Below, in pieces: positions 22,090 to 34,213 of a DNA stretch of 47,586 bases (positions are counted from its first letter, which is position 1; each line of letters opens with the position of its first letter). The DNA comes from Pholiota molesta (taxonomy: Eukaryota; Basidiomycota; Agaricomycetes; Agaricales; Strophariaceae). The stretch lies in assembly GCA_014925825.1 (NCBI GenBank), contig JACGCK010000300.1, forward strand, positions 1 to 47,586. The letters run 5' to 3'. Below the pieces are notes generated by a model, which did not search any database, was not told the DNA's origin, and saw only the letters and a program-made list of their open reading frames with translations. A program made the translations under genes and the position numbers.

Positions 22090-24016
22090 ATGGTCCACCT
22101 CAGGCTGAACGAAGCAGAGCCAAATCCTAATCCTCACATCAACTTCATCACCCCTCTCAAATCAGATCCAACCGAGGAAGAAGAAACCCGGAAACTCCTC
22201 AGGGCGCTCGCGGCTCAAGTGAGGCCGGTGATGAAAGCACATGGCTTTGTTGTTAATAGCTTTGAAGAGGTGTGTATCCAGCTCTTATCGGCCCATGTGT
22301 ATGGAGAGCTCAATCCGTGTAGTATGAGTATAACAAGGTGTTTGCTGGTCGCAATTGGAATAACGGAGAAACTGTAGGTACGTGCAATTATTCCGAAGCA
22401 AAGAATTAAAGTTAAATTTGTGTAGAATTGGTTGTGAGACGGGCAGACGGCCTGTTCTATCCAATATACTGGTTGATGGGCACACTCTGCCATGAGGTCT
22501 GCATTCCAGCTTGCATTTTCGACTTCATATACTGACCTATATGCGTTTCCTTTAGCTCGCCCATATTAAGGTACGTTAATCGTACGCCGAAATACGCGTT
22601 TCGATTCTGATTTCAACGTTTGCTCAGCATATGAACCACGGGCCTGCTTTCCAAGCCCTATGGTCGCGTCTCAGAGCAGAAGTTCGACAACTGCAGGACC
22701 GAGGATATTACGGCGATGGTAGGAACTTATTTTATCTTGTCTGTAACTCTAATACTGATAATTTTTATGATGCAAGGCTACTGGTCCTCTGGCACGAGGC
22801 TTCGAGACTCAGCCCGGATTGGTGGCCAAGGTATCGAAGAAGGGGACTTCCCAGAATATATGGTCTGCATTTGTTTATCTGTGCATTCAAGTTTGTGATT
22901 GCTCAAGTCTTATATAGTGCGGTGGCGCACAATCTCGGACGCGACCAACGGGCAGACGCCGCCGCCGTACGCAAGGAAAGCGCAGGGAAGTTGTCCCATC
23001 ACTGCACACCGGAGCTCAGACAGCGAAGAAACGGAAGGCTGGTGCCCGAGTTACATCGAAGTATGCCTTTGCTGGTGAAGGTGCAACACTCGCCGAAGAC
23101 AGCAATGGGGGCACTGGTTTCGGAAAGCAAGCCGCAAGGTCGGACACGATATTCATTACCATAACTTACAAAAGCAACTAATCCTTATTTTAGCAAACGA
23201 GCAAGAGAAGAAAGAGCACTGGCCGCCGAACGCCGTCTACTTGCGTTACAAGGAAAAACAGCTGGTTGGTTCGATTATTGCCTATTTATTTCGGTAATTG
23301 ATTTTTTTCTAGATACAAAGGAGTCAGTACCGACCGCACAAACGACCGACGAAGACTCAGATGACGAAGTCGAATTCGTCACTGTACCAGAGACGGATGC
23401 TGAGCGGCGAGAAGCGCTGCTCGCTTCTGAGGAAACGGCCGGCCTCGAAGAGAAGCTGCGATTCGGAAACTCTTGGAAACAATTCCAAGACGAGTTCAAT
23501 TTCACGGGGAACAATGTGGCCGGCGGCTCAAAACAGACGACAGACGTCCTTGACATTTCCTCTGACGAAGACGATGGCGGCGGTTGTGACGTGCCTGTCG
23601 CATCTGGATCGACATTTACCACCCAAGTCCATGAGACGAGTGCCAAAGGTAAGGGCAAATTGAAAGCAGCGTGGACGCCGACTTCAAATGGGCTGGGCCT
23701 AGGCAAGATGATACAGACAGAGATTGACTTGCGCAAGAAAGAGTCCCTAGGGATGGCGCCTGTGAAAGGAGGCGGGCGAACCCTAGGCCCGACGAAATCC
23801 ATACCAAAGATACCACCACGCAACGATATCCGAGACAAAAGTCTCCGAGAACCTCATACAGGGAACCATTGGAGCTGCCTTATCTGTACACTGTAAGCAG
23901 AGTCCAAATATCTTTGACTGTCGATATATTTAAATAACTTGCCATTTGCTTACAGAGATAACGAACCACTCCATCTTGCATGTGCAGCTTGTGGTACACC
24001 TCGTAAGGATGACTAG
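22090..24016 (+). CDS. wss1: Wss1-type WLM-domain metalloprotease (DNA-protein crosslink repair)
   Basis: Zinc protease that trims proteins crosslinked to DNA and works with Cdc48. The WLM domain runs from about residue 15 (INFITPL) through YNKVFAGRNWNNGET, YWLMGTLCHE and LAHIKHMNHGPAF to YGDGYWSSGTRL. The HExxHxxxxxH-type metal site is HELAHIKHMNH; an intron falls between HE and LAH. Downstream, REERALAAERR fits the VIM consensus Rx5AAx2R for Cdc48/p97 binding. An acidic segment DTKESVPTAQTTDEDSDDEVE follows, then DVLDISSDEDD, which resembles a SUMO-interacting motif, and a GGGRTLG stretch close to an SHP box. The C terminus is a RanBP2-type zinc finger, WSCLICTL..HLACAACGTPRKDD. Eight or nine introns splice in frame, so the gene is intact. 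The role is known for yeast Wss1 and inferred here from the full domain set. Confidence 0.93.
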
Positions 24017-24130
24017 GTTCCAAAGAGTAGGGATGTTTGACCATCATTTAGTGACCCATGTACATACATGTAAAGATGATTATCTGGAGTTTTACCGCTT
24101 GATTTTGTTTCGACTAGAAGACCTAGCTCA

Positions 24131-24493
24131 CACAGCGGACATTCAACTGTCAGGTCGTGCCGATACTTGCGCTGTTAGGTTTGTGTTAGGTTATTGTTAG
24201 GTTGCTTTTAGGTTAATGTTAGGTTGCTTGTTAGGTAATAAGCGAGGTAATATTTTTGTCACGGTATCTGCTGTCACTCTGTGCCGCGTTAGATTTGTTA
24301 AGACCCTGCCTATACAATAGTCTACGTGAGCATTACATTTGTTGATACACGAGAGCGTGACAGCCGAGCTTGTGACCACTTGTATTACCTCGCTAAATAC
24401 CTAACAGCCACCTAACAGCCAACTAACAGCCACCTAACAATAACCTAACAGCGCAAGCGCCGGCACGACCTGACAGTTGAATGTCCGCCGTGT
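24131..24493. mobile_element. Foldback MITE with TTAGGT-rich arms
   Basis: About 363 bp. The outer 30-34 nt are near-perfect terminal inverted repeats: the left begins CACAGCGGACATTCAACTG, and the right end is its complement. Inside each arm is an array of about six TGTTAGGTT-type units, then AGCGAGGTAATA on the left matched by TATTACCTCGCT on the right. The arms are about 120-140 bp around a short centre. CAC flanks both ends and may be a target duplication, but this is weak. There is no coding capacity, so it would need a transposase from elsewhere. It sits 115 bp after the Wss1 stop. Confidence 0.75.
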
Positions 24494-25055
24494 CACCGGC
24501 ACCTGTCCTAAGCATCTAAACCAGAAATGGGAACCTTTGCTGGTTGCGGGGCATATGCATGAACCGTTGTTCTCAGATCAAAAGTTACATGTGGACTTTA
24601 AAATATGATCATTGATTGGTATCAAACCAAGGGGAACATTCGCCGCCCATTTTTCAACTGATACAATCAACGAAAAATACAGAGAGAATGGAGGGATAGA
24701 TAATTGGGAGAAATTTGACGGGTATACAGGCTTGGCAAATAATCAATAAGTGACTACAAGTCGAAAGGGCAAAATAGTGGCACACTATAATAAGGTGTTC
24801 AAGAAATAGGATGGAGGTTTATCCAGCTCTGAATTGAGAAAAACCTCAACATACTAAGGTCGAGGACACCCTGCGAATGAAAAGAAAATCTCCAGAGATG
24901 AAAGACCAAAAAGACCAAAAAAAACCTAATCCCACCCCATCATCGTTGTCGTCATGATCTTGGGGAAAACACAGAAAGAAACCCAGTTGTGAAATGTGTA
25001 TCCGGAGAGAGGGCGTCGTAAGGAACAGAGCCGACATCATGGGATAGGAGGTATC
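24494..25055. other. Intergenic, no gene seen
   Basis: AT-rich 3' flanks of the Wss1-like gene (plus) and the GPI-protein gene (minus). No coding or RNA feature recognised. Confidence 0.5.
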
Positions 25056-25897
25056 TTATAGCGCCATCGCAAATGCTGCGACCAATCCAGAGATCACCAT
25101 GAGAGGCGTGCTGGCTTGGCGAACAGTGAAGGCGGCGCTTTGTAGGGTACCGGCGTTAGCAGCTCCGATAGGAACAACTCCTGATTGAGAATCAGCGGAA
25201 CCATAGGAGCCTAAACTAGTAGCGGTAGTCGAGCTATATCTCCAATCAACATAAATTTCGTATGTCAGTATTGGCACACGTACGGGAGTGTAACGGGAAC
25301 GGCAGTCGTTGCGGGTACAGCAGTTGCTCCGGAAGATAGGGCGGAACCGGTAGCGGCACCCAGAAGGCAAGAGGCATCGGTGTTGTTGCCAACAGTGATC
25401 TATAAAGTGAAAGGGATGTTGAGAGGATTTTACAAAATGCGGCCAAATTTCTCGACACGTACCACATTGCTCCAGGCCTCGTTATCATCAGCATCGACGA
25501 GCGAAAGCTGAACCTTGGTTCCGGCCGTGATGTTTGCCGTCCACTGCATGGAAGTCGTGGTGAAGTCGCCCACCTCCGCACTGGTCACAAAAAAATCCAG
25601 TTTAAGTACCCACATTGAAAAGATGCAAGAAAAATATCAACTGACAGGGCAGGGCCGCAGGGGTCGGAGGCCGCGACAACAATGAGGTTGTAGGGTCCTT
25701 TGGTAGCTTGCCAGGAAATTTTGGCGGACTTGCACTGGATACAAAGGCGGCAGGCGTGAGCTGACGCCACAGGCTGACAATATGCAAGAACGAGAAATTA
25801 CCTGGACCAGGTCAGGAGAGTTGATGGCGAAGTCGGCAAGAACGCCTTGGATGGCAGGGGCGACTAAGAGAGCGACAGTAAGGAATGTGGAGAACAT
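25056..25897 (-). CDS. GPI-anchored Ser/Thr-rich cell-surface protein (Kre9/Knh1 N-terminal type)
   Basis: Secreted protein expected to be GPI-linked to membrane or cell wall. The signal peptide MFSTFLTVALLVAPAIQGVLA is followed by DFAINSPDLVQ. The beta-sandwich domain typical of this family carries CKSAKISWQATKGPYNLIV, DFTTTSMQWTANITAGT and VQLSLVDADDNEAWSNV, then ITVGNNTDASC. A Ser/Thr/Ala-rich stalk follows, and a hydrophobic tail SGLVAAFAMAL with a plausible omega site upstream. Five exons with in-frame 50-65-nt introns. About 205 aa, intact. It is a distant relative of the broken gene at 521-1619, with the same domain order but little identity. Confidence 0.85.
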
Positions 25898-26282
25898 TTC
25901 TGTTGTAGCGTGGTGGGGGAGGGAGACAAAAGAAGGTGGGGACGGGGACGGGGGAGGTGAGGAGGGCGTTGGAATGGGAGGTTGATGGCTCTCGTCCCAA
26001 AACCTCCGCTACTTATGGCGCAAACACTCAACAACACCGGGCCAGCAACAGCCAACAAATTAACAATGCATTCCATCAAAACGCCATCTCCGTGCCTACC
26101 CCCACTATCCGAGCCCTACTTTCGTAATGTACACAATACAAATAAACCCGTTAATTATCCAGCTACAAATATCTTCACAGTTTGGCTCCAGCTTTGCCCT
26201 TGAACGACGCCAGCATTGTTCTCTTCGTTATTCTGCAGCGCACGTCAGTTGCCATGACCACGACAACCCTGGACCGTGGAAC
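25898..26282. other. Short intergenic region between two minus-strand genes
   Basis: Promoter of the GPI-protein gene and 3' flank of citrate synthase. A purine-rich tract on the plus strand (25910-25985) is the pyrimidine-rich 5' leader of the GPI-protein gene. No coding sequence supported. Confidence 0.5.
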
Positions 26283-28719
26283 TCACCCGGAGTGCGGAAT
26301 AGCAGATGGTGTCTTCTTGGGACCATCGACCAGTGGTCGTTCGTCAATGGGGACGTAGTCACGCTTGCTAGCGCCCACAAAAATCTATCATAAATTTGAG
26401 TTCAGAGGTTCATTGGCAGAAACAGTCCAACAGTACCTGACGCGGCCGCCAAATCTTGACCCCTCCCTCTTGCAGCATCATCTATCGTACAGCCTCGTTT
26501 AGATGGCAAGGTTGGTGTAACAGTATTAAATCAGATAACGTACTTGACGCCAGTGAGCCAGCCATCCCACTACACGTGGTACGGCGAAGAGTACGGGGAA
26601 GAAATCGAGGGGGAAACCTGTGCAAAATATCAATATCACCACCTAAACACCAAGTGGTTTTCCCTACCCATGGCGCGATAAATTAGACCGCTGTAGATCC
26701 GTTAGCAAATGTTATCCATGTATCTATTGTGGAGAAAAACAAGTACCTCCTATTAAAGCTATCAGCTAATGACAATAATGCGTCAAGATGAAATAAACAC
26801 ACCAAAAGTCAACATTAGGTGCAAGTTTACGCTTAATGAAATATTCATCCTTCATTGCGACATCATGCAGAGCCATCGCAGTTTCCAGCAGTTCGTCTTT
26901 TCCCGTGCTGCATCCCATCAATAAGTGGTTGCCGTTTTCGCATTGAGATCAAAACATACATCTTGAACACCTCGTCTGCGGTTTTACGGACAATAAAAGA
27001 ACGGGGATCCGACTAGAATGACGTTTGAATACACCACATGGGAGAAAAACGGCCAATTAACGCTTACTGTCTTGTACACTCGATGTCCAAAACCTGACAG
27101 AACCTTTTCACGTCTCTTGACAGCCTCAATAAAGGCGGGGACATTTTCCGGCCTATGGAAGGTTTGGCGTTTGGAATAAAAATCGGACAAGGAGTTTCAT
27201 AGCTTACTTTCCGATAGAAATGAGCATGCGAATAACTGCCTCATTTGCGCCTCCTAAAAATTGGTGAGATTCCTTGTGATAGATGGGGAAGTATATTTTG
27301 ACAAACCATGTAAAGGTCCGCTAAAAAATTGCAGTAAGTCAATATATTCTCATCTATGATCAAATCCACTTACTATAACGAAGCGCAGCCGGCTCTGAAA
27401 TCATTGATCAGAATGGAAAGGAAAAGCATCCAAAACATAGAATCCTTACGCGATAGCAGAGTATGGGTCAACAAGGGAACTACCAGTTTGCAGTACAGTG
27501 GTTGCTGACGCATTCAGCTCATGATCAGCGTGAAGGAGGAACAAAACGTCCAACGCCTTTTCAAGGACAGGATTGGGTTTATAATCTTCTTCTCCAAGAT
27601 GGTCCATTTGGTATAGGAACCTATTCATTGAAATTCAGTTGTCCCATTGTTCAGACTGTGGACATGAATATTGACTTACGATCCGGTATAGCTAAGTCCG
27701 GTAGGAGGCGTTACAAAATCCCTTCCTTGACGCACACGGTAGGCCATTCTGCAAACATGGTTAACCTGACAAGGAATGCATGGAAGAAAGGAAGAGACGA
27801 ACGCAGCCAGAGTTGTAGCCTTGCCTATCAGCCTATATATTTGCTTGTCCATGACAGAAAGCGAGGCTGCATCACCCTTGGTATACAATGTTTGGCCTAA
27901 TATTTGGAAACATTAGAGTCAAGAGAGAGAGAAAAGAAAACCAAATCCGTGATACTGACCTTGCAAGGAAGGATTAGCCTCGGCATAGTATGATCCCAGG
28001 TAAGCAAATGAGCTGGCCAAAATTGCCATTGGATGTGCGTCATAACTGGAAGGAGAAAAGGCGCTCTAGCGTGAGCGCAGAGTATTGACAACACTCAGGA
28101 ATACGAGTTACCGGAAAGAGCGGCAGAATTGTTCAGCATCGGCATGGGTGACACTATGGTGCATAACCTCGGTTTCGAAAACTTTCAGCTGGGGTTTTGT
28201 TGGGAGAGCACCGTAAATGAGAAGATAAGCCGTCTCGAGGTGCGAGGAATGAAGTGCGAGTTGTTCAATGGGGTACCCTCTTTGATAACAGTCAACAATC
28301 GTGTTCAATATTCAATCGAATGTGCATAACAATACCTGTAGCGCAAAACTTTCGACAACGTGAGATAGAGATAGCTAAGAGTCGTTCTCGAGCTTACCTC
28401 CTGCCTCTCCGTCAATATATGTAATTTCGCTCCGAATTACGGCGGTATTTAAGAATCCCTTGTCCGCAACACGCAGGCCTTTGTCCGTCTCGTTTTCCTC
28501 CCGTTCGCCAGGAGCAAATGGCGCCTTCATCGCTTTAAACGCAGTAGCGGGTATACTGTTGTCCACGATCCTGAAATCATCGAACGCGCTTAATTAGCGA
28601 CTGTTCTCGGAGAGTAGACGAACACCGGCGCCTTACGGAACATCGTAGACCTTTCCTGTGCGGTTGTCGCGCACCGTAAGACTGTTAGTTGGAGGTGTGG
28701 ATTCTGTTGGTCGTCCCAT
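26283..28719 (-). CDS. Citrate synthase
   Basis: Condenses oxaloacetate and acetyl-CoA to citrate. It starts [20 protein letters not shown] without a mitochondrial presequence. Key segments: [81 protein letters not shown] (catalytic His), FGHRVYK (second His), KLAPNVDF (catalytic Asp), [19 protein letters not shown] and [20 protein letters not shown], ending PSAIPHSG. About sixteen short introns splice in frame. At the [12 protein letters not shown] junction the product seems one residue short of what I expect, so a tiny exon may be missed there. The form resembles non-mitochondrial or bacterial-like citrate synthases. No peroxisomal SKL tail, so cytosolic location is possible. Confidence 0.92.
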
Positions 28720-30936
28720 ATTGGCGATAAAGAGAATAGGGTGACTGGAGGGTATGTGGAGGATCGAGGTATGAAGTGGCCCGAATAGTAAAGGATTCTT
28801 TACATAGCCTCGGCTAAACATTAACCTCGAGTTCGTTAACGGCAGAGCAATACACGTGATCGTATAAACACATGCCTCCGACCCGGAGGACACTCTCGTT
28901 TCTCAACCTTGCTCATGCCAATGGTTGCAAACGCTATGTCACTCACAACAGACCAGTCGACCATGGCTTGTTCCATATTACTATGCTGCCGAATCGTCAG
29001 TACGTTCATTCTCCTGACCTTGAACTCAAGTGTCACGACCTCGTCTCTGAGCACTGTTTCACCATTGATATCCCAAGGCTCTTCACAGAGAGCATGAAAA
29101 CCGGCGTCCAACCAATCACGGAACCGGGTGTTTAAGATTAACGATTGCACTACCCTCCGAGCTATAGAAATGCCGGCTGTTAATCCTTTTCTGATCCATT
29201 GAAAGCGCTGACGGCAGCTGGGTACAATCTGTAACCGGTAGTCATCCTCTCTTGCTCGCCTTATCTGCGTTTTTCCCAGTCCGTCTAGAGCCCGCGATTA
29301 CTTGTGTTGTATCGGCTTAGATCCGTGGATAACTCATTATTACCCTGATGATAATCCTCGATGCAGTACCTCTCGTGTGCATCTTTTGCTCTCTAACAAG
29401 TCTCCATCCTCGAAACCCTAGTAGGAAAACATCGCGGGCTACATACCATCCTAATCTTAGCGATGTGTTCCACCTGTTTGTCTACCTCCGCGTTGGCTTA
29501 CACTGGTGGCAGGACTACCCGATGTGATGCATCTGCCAGTGGGCCGGTGGTGGGTAGGATGGAATGTGTACTTTGTCCAATCTCAGTGAGCCAGCAGCAA
29601 TAGACTTTCTGTTACTGATTTGTCCAGAATCGAAGGCCAGAGGAGGGCTGGACAACATGGGCAACATCTTGAGTGTTGCTTCCGCCCTCTACGTGGATTG
29701 GAATTGCTTTTACTATGTCACTAATACTGTCACTAATACTGTCACCTGTGTGAACGCACGTTCCAATCTGACGACGGAGCATCCAGGTCCAGGACCTTCA
29801 GGCACATTTGTATTACTCTGCAATACCTCTTGGCTGCATCATATTGAATCTTGACTTCCAGCACGTCCGAAATACCAGTGGATTTAGTGCAGGGTTTCGA
29901 ATCCAGGTGTCGAGCGCTGTGGGTCGATCAGACTCTATTCGCGCGTACGTGAGGTCAACGTGAGGTATTAAATCATTCATGGGAATCTCTCGGTTCTCTC
30001 GAAAGTTCAATCAGAATGACCTTGAAGTCCAATCATCGACTTCTGGTCCAGTAGGGCTGCTGTTCTTGCCACTCGACATCGATCCCTTCAAACTTCAGCG
30101 GGCTGGGACACTTCCAATACACGAGGCCGGCACTCAAGGAACCATTCCATTATTGAAGACGGCTCAATTCATCAACTACACTCGGGGCCTTAGTTGTTCC
30201 TTTTTTTAACTCCATAGATGCCTATTAAGGATTCAATATACTATCATAGTTGGGTAGCTGCTCTAATGTAAGGCCTCAACGTGTTTTTCATCTGAATTGT
30301 CGCAAGGACGCTGATTGGAGTTGCGGACAGCTATCAAACCTATCTAAGGTCAGGAGGATGGTCAAACGATAGTTTACTTAAGTATTAAAGTAACTTACTA
30401 TCCATCGCCATCCTGCCGGTGATAACTATATTGCTCGGTTTGGAAGCTGGGCGATAATCACCAACGTACAATCTAAAAGAAGCGCTGTCGACCACATGGA
30501 CCCTAAGAAGTGTACACCGTTCCCAACATTCCCTAGGCTGTCGTATGATTTGTGGATGTGCATATGTAATTGGTATGTCGTTGAATCATACATGGGTATC
30601 TAATTTACTACTTACTAGTACATAGTACTTGCATGCAGGTTTATGTGAATCCAAGAATGCGCGAGTCGGGCTTTGAGCTCAGCGATGCTAGGCGATACCT
30701 TACAAACGTGAACTGGGGCGCTTGTTGCATTGTCATAGATCCGCTATCCTAACGATGCTTAGTAAATTTTTCTGATGCACATATGTGTTTCGTGAGTAGT
30801 TGACACACGAGTCCACATATTATCTTGAACTTCACATACGTATAAGGATTGCTTATAAGCAAGTCATGATTGGGGCAAAATAAGAATTGTAGGTCCATGG
30901 GCGCTTGACTCCTGCGGCCTGAGCGCTGAGCAAGAA
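28720..30936. other. Gene-poor region with possible coding relics
   Basis: No complete gene could be assembled. A minus-strand stretch near 29990-30110 reads as protein-like (PSPLKFEGIDVEWQEQQPYW, then LDFKVILIELSREP) but has an in-frame TGA between the two parts, as in a decayed gene. A 12-bp unit (GTCACTAATACT) is repeated two and a half times at 29717-29745. Open frames at 28872-29135 (plus) and 28836-29150 (minus) show no motif. Confidence 0.4.
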
Positions 30937-31263
30937 TCAACTCCTGGGAAAGATCATGCACAGATGTGCTCGCGTGATTGTAGAACCTTCCGCACATGCT
31001 TTGGGCAAATTGACCACCCGGACCACCTTGCCTCCGTGATATACTGCCCAGATGATATATTCCGTCGTCCAATCTCGTCCAATGGACGGCAAAAAATCAG
31101 GAATGCAACACCAAAAGATATCACACGTTCAAATCAAATTCCGCGCACTCACTTCGCTGGACTATCGCGTGGAAGGAGATCGTCAATGGGAAGTGGAGTA
31201 ACGCCTTGCGAACTTAAAATAACTCGTTCATTCAAACGTGCGTCAAGAATGAGAACTTCTTCT
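30937..31263 (-). pseudogene. Uncharacterised coding fragment
   Basis: Two minus-strand blocks look coding. One (about 31263 to 31150) reads EEVLILDARLNERVILSSQG followed by VTPLPIDDLLPRDSPA and ends at a GTGAGT donor. The other (about 31075 to 30937) reads GRDWTTEYIIWAVYHGGK followed by VVRVVNLPKACAEGSTIT and stops. Between them lies sequence compatible with an intron of about 75-85 nt. No start codon, no domain recognised, and the 5' part is missing. It may be the remnant of a larger gene or a small divergent gene, sharing the intergenic region with the permease gene that starts at 31503. Confidence 0.3.
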
Positions 31264-31430
31264 AGAGTATATGTTCATTCATTGACCTTGAGAAAGCAGG
31301 CGGTTAGAGAGGGGCAAGAATTGGATGGAGATCATGATGAGAGTATGGATCGGGCTTCCCCTTTGGAACACAGCCGTCTCCGTTTTCTGACCATTGATAC
31401 AGCTGCCACCAACCTGCTCCATCAGGCCTT

Positions 31431-31436
31431 TATAAG
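31431..31436 (+). promoter_or_regulatory. TATA box of the permease gene
   Basis: TATAAG, 72 bp before the ATG at 31503. Confidence 0.4.
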
Positions 31437-31502
31437 TCAATACGTACAAAATGCCTGAGATAAGCCTTGCCATCCACCCCTCCCTGGCACCGCGAGCCCA
31501 AC

Positions 31503-34213
31503 ATGTCCACCAAGGTCGCCCTCAAAGAACGCATCAAGAGCGTCTCCCTCATCTTTGCGTACGTTCATCTCATGTATGCCATTCCTATCTCATCTGACGA
31601 GCTCGGTGTCCAAAGCTGTGGGACAGCTTTGTTCTCTGATGGTCAGTATAAATTTACCGCAGAATAAATACCTCACCTTCCTGATCTGACTTGTTGGTCC
31701 AGGATATGCTAATGGTGTCATTGGAAACGGTGAGCGGCTTGTGCTATTGAAGGGGAAAAGAGAGACTGACATCTGGTGGCGGTCCACAGTCAATACATGT
31801 AAGCTGAGTCGTATCAGGGCGGTTGGAGGCCAACTGAATTGCTTTCGGCAGTGTTAACTAGAGTATATGGGGCCGACAAACTCAGCCAGCATAATTACAG
31901 TAGGACGTTGAGCAGTGTCGGCTTTGCGGGAACTTTTGTAGGCATGCTCGTATTCGGTAAGTTCCTCCTCTTTGGTGCTTCCCTGTAATTCACAAACACT
32001 GGCTCCTAGGCTACATGTCCGATAAAATAGGAAGGAAATTCGGAATGGTATGTACTCGTAGTTTGCTCTTTGAAATCCTCGTTCTCACCGCAGAATACTT
32101 GGATGTAGATGACTGCAGCTGGCATAGTTACCTTGTTTTCTGGTCTGTCTGCTGCTTCTTCTGGTGCACATGGAAGTGTCGGTGGATTGTTAAGCATGCT
32201 CAGTGCGATGCGGTATGTCCATTACCGTTCTATTTCTGTCATCTTCCACTGATCCAGTTTTTAGCTTTCTCATCGGAGTCGGCGTCGGTGCAGAATATCC
32301 CTGTGGGTCTGTCTCAGCTTCTGAACAATCTGAAGAGCCTGGCATCAGCAAGGGCGCTCAGCATCGCTGGTTTGCACTCGCAACGAGTAGGTGTTTATGT
32401 TGCACTCTCACACTCCCGGGTTAATGATATCTAACTTTTGTTGGTATTCATAGATTCTATGATTGACTTTGGCTTCGTCATCGCTTCATTTGTTCCCCTG
32501 GTGCTATTCTGGATGTGGGAAACTATCTTAAGCTTTCACCTATGTCTTCTACTGACATCAACGCGGTAGCTTCGGTAATGACCATCTTCGTGCTGTCTGG
32601 CGCCTCTCGCTTGGTCTTGGCGTTATCCCCGCTGCTGCAGTGTTCATCTGGCGTCTAAACATGGAAGAGCCAGCTCGCTATAAGAAGGATTCTATGAAAC
32701 ATGCCCGCATCCCTTACATGCTCGTACTTCGTCGTTATGGTGGTTCCCTGGCTGCCATTTCAGCTACTTGGTATGTCCAGATTGACGGCTTCACGGGACG
32801 CATTGGTCATTTGCTGATTGAATTTAGGTTCCTTTACGATTTCATTGTGTAAGTGATATATCCAACTGCAATGAGCAAATGAATAACAATATCTCCACTT
32901 AACTAATTTGTTAGCTATCCTGTGAGTGCATGTTGATCATCCTTGCAGCTAAGATTTGTAACTAACTGAGAAAATTCGACGTAGTTTGGCATCTACTCTT
33001 CAATCATTATCGACCGGTGAATATCATTTATCCCTCCTCTAGTCATTTTTTTCTCAAACCTATGGTTAGCATCACCGGTGGAAAATCCGACCTGACAGTC
33101 GTATTCGGCTGGAATGTTGTCATCAAGTAAATGTTTTTCCCTTTTCTTTCATTCATCTATTTGTCATGCTGACATCAAACCAGCCTGTTCTATATGCCAG
33201 GTACACTGGGGGGAGCGTTCATCCTCGATAAGCTCGGAGCAAAGTACACCATGGTAAGTTTGGATTTTAGTTTCACCCCAAAGGATAAATGTGAACAGAT
33301 TTATACAGATCACTGGACTCCTCCTTCAAGCGGTTATTGGATTCATCATGAGCGGGGCTTATGTCAAGTAAGCGCACCGCCTACTATTAATTCATCTGAC
33401 TGATGAGTTGCCATCAGACTCACCGATAACATCGCTGCATTCGCTGTAAAAATCATTCCACTTCCTATGTAACCGCAGGACTCTCGCTTACATTGAATGC
33501 TTCAGGTTGTATACGGTATTTTCCTGAGTTTCGGAGAACTTGGTGGGTTGAGGTTCTACATCTGTCCTTTAAACATGCATGTTCATAAAGCGACTTAGGT
33601 CCCGGAAATTGTCTTGGATTGTTAGCTAGCAAGAGCAGCCCAACCGCCGTCCGTGGTCAATTCTACGGTACCGCCGCAGCTGTTGGAAAAGTTGGCGCTT
33701 TCATTGGCACATGGGGTATGTCTCGTTCATCTGACCAGTTGAGGTGTTTGCTGATGCATTTCGACAGTATTCCCCCCGATTATCAATGGTAAATCCCTCG
33801 CGTGGCCTTTACACCCACTTCCGTACTAAATGTCCCTTTAGACTTTGGTGGAGCGGATAGCAATAGGGGAAACACTGGTCCTTTCTGGATTGGAAGTGGT
33901 ATGCCGTCTCTCTCTGTTTCTTTCTTTCTTTAGTACTCATAGCTCGCAGGTTTGGCCATATTGAGCGCGCTCATCACTTTCTTCTTTATTCAACCCTTGA
34001 CCACAGATGGTATGGCTGAGGAGGACAGGAAGGTATGTGCAAGCAAACATGCATCTCCGGTATTGCCGCAAACTAATATGATGTTGCTAGTTCCGCGAGT
34101 ATCTGGAGGCAAATGGTTACGATACGGCCGCAATGGGTTTGCCTGAATCCCAGAGTCAAACGGAAACCGAGGGATCACTTGACGAGAAAAGTGAGAAGAA
34201 GGTCGATGTTTGA
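31503..34213 (+). CDS. MFS permease, GIT1-like (glycerophosphodiester/phosphate transporter type)
   Basis: Plasma-membrane symporter of the major facilitator superfamily. It starts MSTKVALKERIKSVSLIFA. Recognisable parts in order: ACGTALFSDGYANGVIGNVN; LTRVYGADKLSQHNYSR; YMSDKIGRKFGM, the MFS signature loop; GVGVGAEYPCGSVSASEQSE, typical of Git1-like proteins; FGFVIASFVPLVLFWI; GNDHLRAVWRLSLGLGVIP; NMEEPARYKKDS; WNVVINLFYMPGTLGGAF; FGELGPGNCLGLLASKSSPT; and GQFYGTAAAVGKVGAFIGTW. The tail is acidic and polar, ending EKKVDV. I count about seventeen introns, several exons being under 30 nt, and all joins checked are in frame. Yeast Git1 takes up glycerophosphoinositol; the exact substrate here is unknown. 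Confidence 0.9.

Noticed and set aside
24175..24240. TTAGGT repeats as a telomere or internal telomeric site
   Set aside because: The unit is TTAGGT(T) with variable spacing and is mirrored in the opposite arm, so it fits a foldback element better than telomeric TTAGGG arrays.
29717..29745. Short tandem GTCACTAATACT repeat as CRISPR-like or regulatory array
   Set aside because: Only two and a half units without spacers in a eukaryotic genome; a trivial local duplication.
29885..29915. T-arm-like GGGTTTCGAATCC as a tRNA gene
   Set aside because: No stem pairing around the loop and no matching D arm or acceptor.
31279..31473. Minus-strand open frame starting MARLISGILYVL
   Set aside because: It overlaps the permease promoter and TATA box; the sequence after MEQ lacks coding character. 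A link to the fragment at 30937-31263 could not be shown.
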